In this document: piece by piece, positions 14,900-24,084 of the stretch | Numbering within the stretch: the stretch's first letter is position 1 | Layout: each line of letters opens with the position of its first letter | From: Paraburkholderia sejongensis | GTDB lineage: Bacteria > Pseudomonadota > Gammaproteobacteria > Burkholderiales > Burkholderiaceae | Assembly (NCBI RefSeq): GCF_020880815.1 | Contig: NZ_JAJITD010000017.1 | Location: 1 to 64,000 of the forward strand | DNA: 64,000 nucleotides | Reading direction: 5' to 3' | Program-made: the position numbers and the translations under genes | Notes under the pieces: model-generated | The model's input: only the letters and a program-made list of their open reading frames with translations | Told to the model about the DNA's origin: nothing | Databases searched by the model: none

Positions 14900-15832
14900 T
14901 CAGGCCGCCACCGTCTGCGGCAAACCGAAACGCGCCTGGTCCTGCTCGCCGCCGAGCGCGTCGATCAGATCCGTCAGCAGCCGGTCCAGCTCCGCGGTCA
15001 TCAGCACGACGTCCGAATCGAAACGCTCGTCGTCGTTCTGCGCGGTCGGGTCGCTCGCTTCCTTCAGCACGTCGAGCGGCGCGATCCGCTTGATCGTCAG
15101 CGACGGCGTCAGCACGAACGACACCCGGTCGTTCCACGTCATCGCGAGCCGCATGCACTGCTTGCCCGCTTCGATATGGCGGCGCATGTCGTCGGCGTCC
15201 AGCGTATGGCCGACATAGCGCACCGTCGCGTTGCCCTCGGCGGGCGAACGCAGTTCGGTGTCCTGGTCGAGCGTGAAGCCGGCCGGGCCCTCGCCGTCGA
15301 GCAGCCAGCCGGTCATCGCCGCGACCGGCGACTGCGCGACGCTCACGCTCATCAGCGGCAACTGATCGATCGACTTCACCAGCAGCCCGCGCACGTCGTC
15401 GGCGACCGTCTGCGACGCCGCGTCGATCACCAGCCAGCCGTTCTTGCAATCGATCCACACACGTGTATCGCGGCGGATGCTGAACGCGCGCGGCCGCAAC
15501 TCGTCGGTAACCTGCTCCTTCAATTCGCGCATCTGCTTGCGGCCGGGTTTGAAGCCCTGCTGCTCTTCGAGTTCGAGTGCGCGCTCACGCGTGACCTGGG
15601 TGACGACCGAGGCCGGCAGCAGCTTCTTTTCGGCGCGGTAGGTCAGCAGCATCTGGCCGTTTAGCGCATACACGAGCGAGTCGCCGTCGCGCGGCGGCGC
15701 CCACCCCTGCGCCTGCATCTCGACGCTCTGGCCCGGCGCGAACGCGTACGGCGCGAGCCACTTCTGCATCTGTTCGGGGGTAACGGACCACGGCGCGGGA
15801 AGACGGTGCAACTGGAGGTTTTTGAACCACAT
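14900..15832 (-). CDS. rdgC: Recombination-associated protein RdgC
   Basis: The protein has 310 residues from ATG 15832 (GGAGG upstream), close to the 303 of E. coli. It begins MWFKNLQLHRL, contains LPASVVTQ, FKPGRKQMRELKEQV, RAFSIRRDTRVWID and LAMTWNDRVSFVL, all in family order. RdgC forms a ring dimer around double-stranded DNA and limits RecA loading. It is cytosolic and nucleoid-associated. The gene converges with fecR; only 65 bases separate the two stops and no clear terminator is visible there. Confidence 0.96.
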   Translation of the reverse strand: MWFKNLQLHRLPAPWSVTPEQMQKWLAPYAFAPGQSVEMQAQGWAPPRDGDSLVYALNGQMLLTYRAEKKLLPASVVTQVTRERALELEEQQGFKPGRKQMRELKEQVTDELRPRAFSIRRDTRVWIDCKNGWLVIDAASQTVADDVRGLLVKSIDQLPLMSVSVAQSPVAAMTGWLLDGEGPAGFTLDQDTELRSPAEGNATVRYVGHTLDADDMRRHIEAGKQCMRLAMTWNDRVSFVLTPSLTIKRIAPLDVLKEASDPTAQNDDERFDSDVVLMTAELDRLLTDLIDALGGEQDQARFGLPQTVAA

Positions 15833-16044
15833 GGGCGGACTCGGAATTCGGGCAAAGCGCAGCATTCTATCCGACCGCGCGCGGCGCAAGCGTGCTCGCC
15901 GGCCGGTCGCGGGATGCGTTCGCGTGCTTGCGCGGCAGCGTCTCTCGTCCGCGTCCTACGGGTTTTGCTCAGGGCTCGCGCCCACGCGCTGCGGCGGCAA
16001 ATCACCTAGACTTTTTGACATCACACAGCAAGACGGAGGCGGCC

Positions 16045-16374
16045 ATGGCCGACGAAACCGCAGCGTGGCAAAGCGTGCTCTACGAGGGCTTCGAAATACA
16101 TGTGTCGCCGCTCGCGATCGAACCGCCGGGCGCCGCCCAGACCATCGCTTCGGCGGCCGCGCAAAGCAGCCGCTACACGTATCTCGGCTATGTGTGCCAT
16201 CCGGGCGCCGACCCGCATATTCCGGGCCATGCGGTGCCGTTTCACGCGGACGGCGAAGAGAGCTTCGCGAGTCGCGACGAAGCGCTCCACGAAGCGGTGC
16301 ACGTGGGGCGCAGCATCGTCGACGGCACGCATCCGGATCTGACGGTGCTGCCGCTGGTGACGGGCGGGGTTTGA
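16045..16374 (+). CDS. Conserved hypothetical protein, 109 residues
   Basis: ATG 16045 follows ACGGAGG; longer in-frame starts run into the rdgC promoter side and are not needed. The protein is acidic, without signal peptide or membrane segment. Visible landmarks: YEGFEIHVSPLAI, YTYLGYVCHPGADPH, HAVPFHADGEESFASRDEAL and HVGRSIVDGTHPDL. One Cys and several His could bind metal, but nothing proves it. I recognise the look of a Burkholderia-restricted family but no function. It is divergent from rdgC and convergent with a glycosyltransferase gene. Confidence 0.75.
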   Translation: MADETAAWQSVLYEGFEIHVSPLAIEPPGAAQTIASAAAQSSRYTYLGYVCHPGADPHIPGHAVPFHADGEESFASRDEALHEAVHVGRSIVDGTHPDLTVLPLVTGGV

Positions 16375-16425
16375 AGCGGCGGGGGTTTGAACCCGCTGCG
16401 CGGCCGCGGGTCTGAAGCCGCTGGT

Positions 16426-17271
16426 TCAGCCCAGCGCGCGCTTGATGCGCGACTTCAGCAGCGCGCGCTTGAGCCGCCCCGTGCGCTCCGGCTCGCCGAC
16501 CGCGAGCGCGCCGTCGAGCGCGGTGCCGCGGCGCAGGTAGTAGCGGTCGAAGGTCGCCTGCGTGATCCCCCACTTGTTGAGAAACTGGCGACGCCCGTCG
16601 TTCTTCACGACCTTGCCGGTGCTCTTTTGCTGGAAGTGATAGACGAGACTGTCGCCGACCCCGACGAACACGCGGCAGCCCGCGTCCCACAGCTTCATCG
16701 AGAAATCGTTGTCGCTGCTCATGCCGGGGCTCAGCTCGCTGCTGTAGCCGCCCAGCTTGAACCACCAGTCGCGATGCACGAGCGTCGGCGGCCACGTCGC
16801 GCCGCGCCAGTCGGCCCGCGCGAGGCCCGGCGTCGCGGCGACCAGCTCTTCGGCGCGAAACACCTGCGCGTCGCGGCCGAAGTCGCTGACCACCACGCAC
16901 GGATTGCCGGTGTCGACCGGCTCGATCATCGTGCCCGACAGCATGAACAGGTTGTCGGCCGGCATCTGCGCGAGACGCTTGATCAGCGCGTCGTCCCAGC
17001 CCGGGCAGCAGTACATGTCGTCGTTCATATAGACGATGTAGTCCTGGGTCGCGCGCGCCGCCGCGATGTTGACCGCGTGGCAGATGCCGATGTTGTCCGG
17101 CGACGCGGTGTGCTCGATGCCCTCGTCGCGCACCCACGCGAGCGTGCCGTCCGAGCCGTCGTTCACGTGCACGATGATCTGATGCTGATGCGTCGAATGA
17201 CGCCGCAGACTTTTGATCACGAGGCGCAGGTACGGCAGGTTGTTCCAGGTCGGGATGATGATTGAGAACAT
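16426..17271 (-). CDS. Family 2 glycosyltransferase (GT-A), paralogue A
   Basis: The protein has 281 residues from ATG 17271. It begins MFSIIIPTWNNLPYLRLVI, the nucleotide-binding start of GT2 enzymes, with HVNDGSDGT (about 37-45) and the metal-binding MNDDMYCCPGW around 80-90. GYSSELSPGMSSDNDFSMKLW contains the probable catalytic DND region. The C-terminus ends in a basic stretch. It would add a sugar from a nucleotide donor to a surface polysaccharide at the inner face of the membrane. The next gene upstream (17335) is a close paralogue in the same direction, followed by a ligase gene, so this is part of an LPS or capsule locus. Donor and acceptor are unknown. Confidence 0.9.
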   Translation of the reverse strand: MFSIIIPTWNNLPYLRLVIKSLRRHSTHQHQIIVHVNDGSDGTLAWVRDEGIEHTASPDNIGICHAVNIAAARATQDYIVYMNDDMYCCPGWDDALIKRLAQMPADNLFMLSGTMIEPVDTGNPCVVVSDFGRDAQVFRAEELVAATPGLARADWRGATWPPTLVHRDWWFKLGGYSSELSPGMSSDNDFSMKLWDAGCRVFVGVGDSLVYHFQQKSTGKVVKNDGRRQFLNKWGITQATFDRYYLRRGTALDGALAVGEPERTGRLKRALLKSRIKRALG

Positions 17272-17334
17272 CGGCGATGAATTCCGTAGTGATGTGGTCC
17301 GCGCGCGGCGCACGGCGCGTGTGACGCGGGCCGC

Positions 17335-18273
17335 TCAGTCGCGCCCGCCGCGCTGTGCCGGCGTCGCGCCGGACGGCTTCTTCAGGAACGGCAGCTTGGC
17401 GGGCAGATCGGCGTCCCAGCCTTCGAGATCCTCGAACGGATAGCGGCTCAGCGCGTACAGCACCCGTTTGACGCGGCTTTTGAACGGCGCGCGCGGCACG
17501 TTCGGCAGCGTGCCGGGCGCCGCCTCGGCGCTGCGGCGAATATAGCCGCGCAAAAAGTCGCGCTGCGAGATCCCCCACTTCATGAGGAATTCGCGGCCGC
17601 CGCGATTGCGGCGAATCCGGCCGGTCGACTTGCAGCCGAAGTGATAGATGCGGCTCGCGCCGACCACCCGGAACACCCGGCAACCGACCAGCCACAGCTT
17701 CATCAGAAAGTCGTCGTCGCTGCTCATGCCGGGGCCGAATTCGATGCTGTAGCCGCCCACCGCATGCCACAGCCGGCGGCTGATCAGCATCGGCTGCACG
17801 GCCACGCCGTCGCGATCGGCCGCCTGCATCGCGGCCGTGTACGCGAGCAGACCCGCCTCGTCGAAATTCTGCGGCCCGGTGCCGAAATTGGCCGCGGTGA
17901 CGTTGCTGTTGCCGGTATCGGTCGGCTCGATCAGCACCGACGACAGATACGCGGCCGAGCCGTCGAGCGCGCGCACCGCGGCCTCGAAGCCGAGATCCCA
18001 GCCTGGGGTGCAGAACATGTCGTCGTTCAGGAACAGGATCCAGTCGCGGGTCGCGAGCCGGGCCGCGTCGTTCAACGCGATGCAGACGCCGACGTTGCCC
18101 GCGCTCCACGTGTGTCGAATGCCTTGCGCGCGCACCCAGTCGAGCGTGCCGTCGCTACCCTCGTTCACGTGCACGATGATCTCGTGATCGAACGCCGAGT
18201 GACGCCGCACACTGTCGATGCACAGTTGCAGATACGGCAGGTTATTCCAGCTCGGAATCAGGATGCTGAACAT
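17335..18273 (-). CDS. Family 2 glycosyltransferase (GT-A), paralogue B
   Basis: The protein has 312 residues from ATG 18273. It shares with its downstream neighbour the start MFSILIPSWNNLPYLQL, HVNEGSDGTLDWVRAQGI, LNDDMFCTPGWD, GGYSIEFGPGMSSDDDFL and the motif KSTGRIRRNRGGREFLMKWG, so the pair arose by tandem duplication and then diverged (the neighbour has KSTGKVVKNDGRRQFLNKWG). A roughly 45-residue C-terminal extension (YALSRYPFEDLEGWDADL) is special to this copy. Role: glycosyl transfer in surface polysaccharide synthesis. It lies 14 bases after the ligase gene, so the three minus-strand genes form an operon. Confidence 0.9.
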   Translation of the reverse strand: MFSILIPSWNNLPYLQLCIDSVRRHSAFDHEIIVHVNEGSDGTLDWVRAQGIRHTWSAGNVGVCIALNDAARLATRDWILFLNDDMFCTPGWDLGFEAAVRALDGSAAYLSSVLIEPTDTGNSNVTAANFGTGPQNFDEAGLLAYTAAMQAADRDGVAVQPMLISRRLWHAVGGYSIEFGPGMSSDDDFLMKLWLVGCRVFRVVGASRIYHFGCKSTGRIRRNRGGREFLMKWGISQRDFLRGYIRRSAEAAPGTLPNVPRAPFKSRVKRVLYALSRYPFEDLEGWDADLPAKLPFLKKPSGATPAQRGGRD

Positions 18274-18287
18274 GAGTGGATCGGACC

Positions 18288-19601
18288 TTATTGATTGGAA
18301 CGGGGCGAGGACTGCGCGGTGCCGCTGTGCGGCGCGCGGCGGTCGGCGTACGTGCAACCGGCGACGAGGATCGCCAGCAGCGTCGAATAGAACGACACGG
18401 TCAGCTTCAGATCGAAGGTTTCCACGCTCAGCCCGAAGATCCAGAACGACACCACGAAGGTCAGCCCCAGCAGCGCCGCCCGTTGGGCCGGCAGGGCCGG
18501 CGCGCCCAGACGGCGCCAGAAAATGATGCCCGGCACCAGATAGATGCCTAGCAGCGCGAGGCCGCCGATGCCGCCGTAGTCCGTCATATACGCGAGCATC
18601 TGATTGTGCGCCTCGCCGCGGCCGAACTGCGCGGCGATCGGCGTGATCAGGCCGGCATCGGCGAACGCCTGCATGCTGTCGCGAAAGCCGTCGCCGCCCA
18701 GCCCGAGCAGCGGATGGCTTTCGACGATGCGCAGCGCCGCCTCGTAAAGCTGCAGGCGAATGCCCATCGCGGTGTCTTTATGGCCGTGCATGTACTGGAC
18801 CAGATCGGACGACACGCTGCCGAAGCGGGCCCGCACGGTCGACGAAAAAACGTAGACGCCGGCCAGCAGCGCCGCCATCGCGAGCGGAAGCACCACTTTC
18901 CACTTGCGCGACTTGCCGCGGCTGCGCAGATAAACCACCATCACCGCGACGACCGGAATCGCGATCCAGCTGCCGCGCGTGCCGGTGATCACCGACGCGG
19001 CCAATCCCGCGAACAGACCGGCGATCTTGACGAGCCGCACTGCCGCGCGATCCTTGCGCCACCAGTTCAGCGACAGCACCGACAGCGCACCCATCGCCAG
19101 CGCGATATCGCCGAAGTGGATCGGATTGAGGAACTTGCTGCTGATGCGCCCGAGACCCCAATCGCGCGGAATGAACAGCAAAATGCCGAGCGAGGCCAGC
19201 GCCGCCAGCGCGAACGACAGATCGGCCCACGCGAGCGTGCCCGGCAGGCTACGCCGCAAGATCAGAAAGACCGGCGCGGCGAGCAGGAAACGGGATGGGG
19301 AATCGAGCGTGCTGACGACCAGCTGGCCGTGCGCGACACCGGCCAGCAGTACCGCGAGCACCGGCAACGCGGCGCACACGCAGAACGCGGTATCGATGCG
19401 GTCCCAGTCGCGCATCGACAGATCGGTCCAGCGCTGCGGTAACGCCAGCAGCACCAGCGCGACGATCGCGGCGGCGATCGACAACGCGCTGCCCGCGCCC
19501 GGAATCAACAGGGACGCCGACGGATACGTGAGCAGGAACAGGGCAGGCGGTAGACTTCGCAAAGTGACGCGCGGCAAACAGATTTTCGAGGGCGTCGACA
19601 T
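18288..19601 (-). CDS. waaL: O-antigen ligase / Wzy-type polymerase family membrane protein
   Basis: The protein has 437 residues, ATG 19601, with ten to twelve hydrophobic segments. The large periplasmic loop holds GIRLQLYEAALRIVESHPLLGLGGDGF and the key HNQMLAYMTDYGG, the Wzy_C signature with its conserved His. Such enzymes transfer lipid-linked O-antigen to lipid A-core at the periplasmic face, or polymerise repeats. A conserved Arg in STLDSPSRFLLAAPVF fits the undecaprenyl diphosphate site. The gene is first in an operon with two GT2 genes, and MsbA and core glycosyltransferases are nearby, favouring WaaL; the symbol is probable, not certain. Confidence 0.82.
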   Translation of the reverse strand: MSTPSKICLPRVTLRSLPPALFLLTYPSASLLIPGAGSALSIAAAIVALVLLALPQRWTDLSMRDWDRIDTAFCVCAALPVLAVLLAGVAHGQLVVSTLDSPSRFLLAAPVFLILRRSLPGTLAWADLSFALAALASLGILLFIPRDWGLGRISSKFLNPIHFGDIALAMGALSVLSLNWWRKDRAAVRLVKIAGLFAGLAASVITGTRGSWIAIPVVAVMVVYLRSRGKSRKWKVVLPLAMAALLAGVYVFSSTVRARFGSVSSDLVQYMHGHKDTAMGIRLQLYEAALRIVESHPLLGLGGDGFRDSMQAFADAGLITPIAAQFGRGEAHNQMLAYMTDYGGIGGLALLGIYLVPGIIFWRRLGAPALPAQRAALLGLTFVVSFWIFGLSVETFDLKLTVSFYSTLLAILVAGCTYADRRAPHSGTAQSSPRSNQ

Positions 19602-19908
19602 GTCTTTAGTAGGAGCCAGTCGTCGCAGAATTCGATATGCGACCGGGTAATGTGGCCCGCCATTGTACCGGGTCCGCGTGCTAATCCCGTAATTCGCGGG
19701 GCCGTTGGGGGCCTCGCCGGGGCGTTGCCACGCTGCTGCCAGGGCCTTGCCGGCACGCCCGCCAATGCGGCGGCCCAGGGCCCCGCCCCCGGTGTGTCGG
19801 CGCTAAGCGCACTGTTACCATAGCGGGCTACGTGACGCGCGATGACCGGCGCGCCCGCTCTCGACAACCGTCGCCTGTCGCAGCCCACCGGCTTGCAGGC
19901 TTCAGACA
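19602..19908. other. Divergent spacer between the ligase and GT9 genes
   Basis: About 307 bases with no gene. It must hold promoters for both divergent units. It is GC-rich in the middle with C/G tracts around 19690-19800; a TACCAT near 19818 could be a -10 toward the GT9 gene, without a convincing -35. Confidence 0.4.
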
Positions 19909-21069
19909 ATGAAACCGTTGATGCGCTCGCTCTACCGTCTTGCTCCCGCCCCGTTCAAAACAATCGTGGAAACCGCCGTCGACCGTTCGGTGCGAATTCC
20001 TTATAGCGGCGTCGCGCACGAGCCGGACACCTTTCTGCGCAAGACCTCGCGAGCGAAGATCGTCAAAAAGTTCCTGCACAAAGCGCTGTTGCTGCGGTGG
20101 TTCGGACAGCGCGGACTGGAACTGGACAGCGTGTCCACGACGAAGCGGCTGCTGTGGATCTATACCGGCAAGCGCAATTTCGGCGACGCGACGATGGACC
20201 TGTCCGGACGCGCGTTGCTGAAGGGACGCGGCTTCGAGATCGACCTGTTCACGCTGCCGAACCTGCATCCGCTGTTCGGCGAAGACGATATCTTCCAGCA
20301 CGTTTATTCCGACTTGCAGCAACTTGCCAGCCGCCACTACGACGCGATCGTGATGTCGGAATTCAATCTGCCGTCGATCAAACTGAAAGCCCGCCACTTT
20401 CGGCACCTGCCCTATGTGTGCCTGTTCCAGTTTTTCTACGGCCCCGACCGCAACCAGACCGCGTTCAGCCATGCGGCGGTCAATCGCTATTTTTCGCTCG
20501 GCTATTCGGCCGCGAGCGCGGTCGAGTTGAGCAAGCCTTATCTGACGGCCTCGGCCGCGACGCGCGAGTCGGTGCGCGCGCTGCTGCCCGACGAGCGGTT
20601 CGTCGCGCTGGCGGTCGGCGGACTCGACGCGAACCGGACCTACAACCGCTGGGGCGAAGTGCTGTCGCTGCTCGATCGGTCGGCGGACAGAACGCTGCCC
20701 AAACGGGTCGTGCTGCTCGGCTCGGACAATGGGCTGGCGGCCGCGCAGGCGCTGGCCGGGCAAGCGTTCACGACGTTGCGGATCGAGTCCTGCGTCGGCA
20801 AGCTGAGCCTGCTGCAATCGCGCGAGGTCGCGGCCAACGCGTGTCTGTTCGTCGGCGCGGACGGCGGGTTGATGCACGTCGCGCATTCGACCCCGACGCC
20901 GAGCGTGTCGCTGTTTTCGGACCGCGAGCCGCCCTATCTGCGGCTGACCGCGCAGTGCCATTCGATCGGCATCCAGAGCAGCGGCGACGTCGACGAGATC
21001 GCGCCCGCGGACATCTTCAGCGCGATCCGGCAACAGTTGGTCGAGACGGCGGGCGCGGCTTCGCATTAA
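19909..21069 (+). CDS. Family 9 glycosyltransferase (heptosyltransferase-like)
   Basis: The protein has 386 residues from ATG 19909. The GT-B layout is visible: an N-terminal half with LLWIYTGKRNFGDATMDLSGRALLKGRGFEI and a C-terminal half with VVLLGSDNGLAAAQAL, IESCVGKLSLLQSREVAANA and FVGADGGLMHVAHSTPTPSVSLF, the last being the GT9 sugar-nucleotide site with its Asp-Gly-Gly-x-x-His motif. Family members add heptose to LPS core. This copy has a long N-terminal extension (about 75 residues) and differs from WaaC/WaaF, so the sugar added may be different. It stands alone on the plus strand between the ligase operon and msbA. Confidence 0.85.
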   Translation: MKPLMRSLYRLAPAPFKTIVETAVDRSVRIPYSGVAHEPDTFLRKTSRAKIVKKFLHKALLLRWFGQRGLELDSVSTTKRLLWIYTGKRNFGDATMDLSGRALLKGRGFEIDLFTLPNLHPLFGEDDIFQHVYSDLQQLASRHYDAIVMSEFNLPSIKLKARHFRHLPYVCLFQFFYGPDRNQTAFSHAAVNRYFSLGYSAASAVELSKPYLTASAATRESVRALLPDERFVALAVGGLDANRTYNRWGEVLSLLDRSADRTLPKRVVLLGSDNGLAAAQALAGQAFTTLRIESCVGKLSLLQSREVAANACLFVGADGGLMHVAHSTPTPSVSLFSDREPPYLRLTAQCHSIGIQSSGDVDEIAPADIFSAIRQQLVETAGAASH

Positions 21070-21133
21070 AGGGCCTGGGGCGGCGGCGCCAGCGCTGGGG
21101 CCGCTACCAGTGCCAGTGCCGCTGCCGCTGCCG

Positions 21134-21159
21134 AAAAAAAGCGCCCGGGGCGGGCGCTT
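21134..21159 (-). terminator. Rho-independent terminator of msbA
   Basis: On the minus strand an 8-base stem (AAGCGCCC/GGGCGCTT) around 5 bases is followed by a run of seven T. It lies about 60 bases past the msbA stop. Confidence 0.75.
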
Positions 21160-21218
21160 CGGCTGGACTTCAGCAGGAACGGCGCGTCGCGCCGCCCCGC
21201 TGCACCCGTTCCTGGAAA

Positions 21219-23012
21219 TTACGCGGGGCTGTGCTGAAACTGGATCCGGTGCAGATGCGCGTACAAACCGTCCTGCGCGAGCAGCTCGCGATGGCTGCCG
21301 CGCTCGACGATCTTCCCTGCTTCCATCACCAGAATCCGGTCCGCGCGCTCGATCGTCGACAGCCGGTGCGCGATCACCAGCGTCGTGCGGCCCTTCATCA
21401 GCGTTTCGAGCGCGGCCTGCACGTGGCGCTCGGATTCGGAGTCGAGCGCCGAGGTCGCTTCGTCGAGAATCAGGATCGGCGCGTCTTTGTAGATCGCCCG
21501 GGCGATCGCCAGACGCTGGCGCTGGCCGCCCGACAGCATCATGCCGTTGTCGCCGACCAGCGTCTCGATGCCCTGCGGCATCGCCTGCACCGTATCCCAC
21601 AGATTGGCCGCGCGCAGCGCCGCCTTGACCTTCTCCGGATCGGCGGTTTGCCCGTACGCGACGTTGTGCGCGATCGTGTCGTTGAACAGCACGACGTCCT
21701 GGCTCACCATCGCGATCTGGCTGCGCAGCGCATGCAGGTCGTATTCCGGCAGCGCGACGCCGTCGACCAGAATCTGCCCGCCGGTCGGATCGAAGAAGCG
21801 CGGCAGCAGATTCACCAGCGTGGTCTTGCCGCTGCCCGACGGGCCAGCGAGCGCGACCATCTCGCCCGGCGCGACCTTGAACGACACCTGATCGAGCGTG
21901 TGACGGCTATGCGTCGAGTTGCTGCCGTAGCTGAACGACACGTCGCGGAACTCGACTTCGCCGCGCGCGCGCTCGAGCGGCCGGCCGCCGCCTTCCGGCT
22001 CGGCCGGCTCGTCGATCAGACCGAAGATCAGCTCGGCGGCGGTCATTCCGCGTTGCAGCGGCTGGTTCACGTCCATCAGATGCTTGAGCGGCGAGATGAT
22101 CAGCAGCATCGACGTGACGAACGCGACGAAGCCGCCAACCGTGGTCTGATCCGACGACGACTGCACCACCGCGATCGTGATCACGACCGCCAGCGCGATC
22201 GACGCGAGGAACTGCGTGAGCGGCTGCGCGAGCCCGCCGGACACCGTCATGCGCATCGCGTAGCCGCGCAGACGCCGGCTCATCGCGGTGAAGCGGTCCA
22301 TTTCGTACTGCTCGCCGTTGTGCACCTTGACGACCTTGTAGCCGCCGACCGTCTCCTCGACGATGTACGACAGCTCGTTGGTCAGCAGCTGATGCTCGCG
22401 ATTCAGACGCCGCAGCCGCCGGTTGATCTTGCCGACCAGCCAGCCGATCCCCGGCAGCAGCACCGCGACGATCAGCGTCAGCCGCCAGTTCAGATAGAAC
22501 AGGTAGCCGAGCAGGAAGATCACCGTCAGCGAATCGCGCACCAGCGTGACCATCACGCTCAGCAGCACGTTGAGGATCTGGTTGACCTCGAAGACGATCG
22601 CGTTGATCACGGTACTCGCGGTTTCGCGCTGGAAAAACGCGACGCTCGTGTGGATCATCCGGTTGAACATCTTCAGGCGCAGTTCGAGCAGGATCTTGTT
22701 CGACACATACGCGAGCAGATAGCCGGACGCGTACTGCGACACGCCGCGGATCAGCGCGAGGCCGATCACCGCGAGCGGCACCAGCCACTTGGTCTTGTCG
22801 ATTGCATGCGAGCCGAAGCCCTTGTCGAGCAGCGGCTTGAGCAGCGCGGGAATCGCGGCGTCGGTGCCGGCGCTGACCGCCATCGCGAAGATCGCGCCGA
22901 ACAGGACCCCCAGCAGCGGCTTGATGAACGGCCACAGGCGGCGCAGGACGACGGCCGGCGACGACGCATCGCCTGTCCCGATGGGTTTGCTTAAGGTTGG
23001 CTTCGCGCTCAA
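21219..23012 (-). CDS. msbA: Lipid A export ATP-binding/permease protein MsbA
   Basis: The protein has 597 residues when started at TTG 23012, which has AGAGGA upstream; the first Met lies inside the first membrane helix, so an unusual start is needed. Six membrane helices lie between about 28 and 310. The nucleotide-binding domain has Walker A GPSGSGKTT (390-398), the Q-loop in MVSQD, the signature LSGGQRQR (493-500), Walker B ILILDEATSALD (513-524) and the switch His549 in IAHRLS. MsbA flips lipid A-core across the inner membrane using ATP. It is divergent from a WaaE/KdtX-like core glycosyltransferase, consistent with LPS assembly. Confidence 0.93.
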   Translation of the reverse strand: MSAKPTLSKPIGTGDASSPAVVLRRLWPFIKPLLGVLFGAIFAMAVSAGTDAAIPALLKPLLDKGFGSHAIDKTKWLVPLAVIGLALIRGVSQYASGYLLAYVSNKILLELRLKMFNRMIHTSVAFFQRETASTVINAIVFEVNQILNVLLSVMVTLVRDSLTVIFLLGYLFYLNWRLTLIVAVLLPGIGWLVGKINRRLRRLNREHQLLTNELSYIVEETVGGYKVVKVHNGEQYEMDRFTAMSRRLRGYAMRMTVSGGLAQPLTQFLASIALAVVITIAVVQSSSDQTTVGGFVAFVTSMLLIISPLKHLMDVNQPLQRGMTAAELIFGLIDEPAEPEGGGRPLERARGEVEFRDVSFSYGSNSTHSRHTLDQVSFKVAPGEMVALAGPSGSGKTTLVNLLPRFFDPTGGQILVDGVALPEYDLHALRSQIAMVSQDVVLFNDTIAHNVAYGQTADPEKVKAALRAANLWDTVQAMPQGIETLVGDNGMMLSGGQRQRLAIARAIYKDAPILILDEATSALDSESERHVQAALETLMKGRTTLVIAHRLSTIERADRILVMEAGKIVERGSHRELLAQDGLYAHLHRIQFQHSPA

Positions 23013-23175
23013 GGAGTCCTCTGGAAATGCGGAACGGCGAACACGCGACGCCCGGGGCCGCCGCGTGAAATATGGAAAAGCTGCATTGTAATCGCTTGAA
23101 GATCGCGGCCGGCGCGGCGTGCGCGCTGCCGCACACGGAAACGCGCAACCCGGTGGTGCGCGGACAAAAGGGGCT

Positions 23176-23184
23176 GTGTATACT
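23176..23184 (+). promoter_or_regulatory. Candidate -10 (TATACT) for the WaaE-like gene
   Basis: TATACT at 23179-23184 lies about 90 bases before the start at 23274, with an upstream TGTG. The -35 region is poor, so it is only a candidate. Confidence 0.35.
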
Positions 23185-23273
23185 CGCCGCTCGCGTGGCA
23201 CCTCTACGCAACCGGGTCCACGCACCGAGTCGCCGCACCCGAATCCCCGCAACCGAGCCCACGCTACCCAGGT

Positions 23274-24035
23274 ATGCAAAACACTACTCTTGGCGTCGCC
23301 CTCATCACCCGCAACGCGGCGGCCCGGCTCGCCGAGTGCCTGCAGGCGGTGGCCTTCGCCGATCAGATCGTCGTGATCGACGGCGGCAGCACCGACGGCA
23401 CCGCCGAGATCGCCCGCGCGAACGGCGCCCGCGTGATCGAACAGACCGACTGGCCGGGTTTCGGCCCGCAAAAGAACCGCGCGGTCGAGGCGCTGACCAC
23501 GGACTGGATCCTGTCGATCGACGCCGACGAAATCGTCACGCCCGAACTGGCCGCGTCGATCCGCGCGGCCATCGCGGCGCCCGCCGCGAACGTCTACGCG
23601 GTGGACCGGCTGTCGAGCTTTTGCGGCCAGTGGGTGCATCACAGCGGCTGGTATCCGGACTGGATTCCACGGCTGTTCAAACGCGGCACCGCGCGTTTCT
23701 CCGACGACCTCGTGCACGAGCGGCTGGTGTTCGACACGCCTGCGCAGCGCCTGACCGGCAAGCTGCTGCACTACTCGTACGAGGACTACGAGGGCGTGCT
23801 GCGCAAGCTCGACGCGTATTCGACGGCCGGCGCGCGGCAACGCTACGAGGCCGGCAAGAAAGGCAGCATCCGGCTCGCGATCGGGCGTGGGTTGTGGGCG
23901 TTTTTGCGCACTTACGTGCTGCGGCGCGGGTTTCTGGACGGCCGCGCGGGTCTGCTGATCGCGGTGTTCAACGCGGAGACCGTGTATTACCGGTTCCTGA
24001 AGATTTCCCGGCTGGAGAAAACCGGCGGGCGGTGA
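23274..24035 (+). CDS. WaaE/KdtX-like LPS core glucosyltransferase (GT2)
   Basis: The protein has 253 residues, ATG 23274. GT2 features: GVALITRNAAARLAECLQAV, VVIDGGSTDGT (33-43), PGFGPQKNRAV (61-71) and the metal-binding SIDADEIVTP (81-90). PGFGPQKN and the downstream LVHERLVF are typical of the WaaE/KdtX group that adds beta-1,4-glucose to heptose I of the LPS core. It acts at the cytoplasmic face of the inner membrane. It is head-to-head with msbA and converges on dnaE with 49 bases between stops. Sugar specificity is inferred from family. Confidence 0.88.
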   Translation: MQNTTLGVALITRNAAARLAECLQAVAFADQIVVIDGGSTDGTAEIARANGARVIEQTDWPGFGPQKNRAVEALTTDWILSIDADEIVTPELAASIRAAIAAPAANVYAVDRLSSFCGQWVHHSGWYPDWIPRLFKRGTARFSDDLVHERLVFDTPAQRLTGKLLHYSYEDYEGVLRKLDAYSTAGARQRYEAGKKGSIRLAIGRGLWAFLRTYVLRRGFLDGRAGLLIAVFNAETVYYRFLKISRLEKTGGR

Positions 24036-24084
24036 GCAGCGGTGCCCGCGCACTCGGCGCGGGTCCACGCTTTCATCAGCTACA

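Noticed and set aside
21080..21132. GCTGCC/AGTGCC triplet-like repeats before the msbA terminator
   Set aside because: Short and imperfect; no coding or structural role seen beyond the neighbouring terminator.
20097..22994. Very long plus-strand open frame (965 codons) across the GT9 gene and antisense to msbA
   Set aside because: It is Arg/Gln/His-rich with no domain, as expected for the shadow of GC-rich codons; MsbA on the other strand has every ABC motif.
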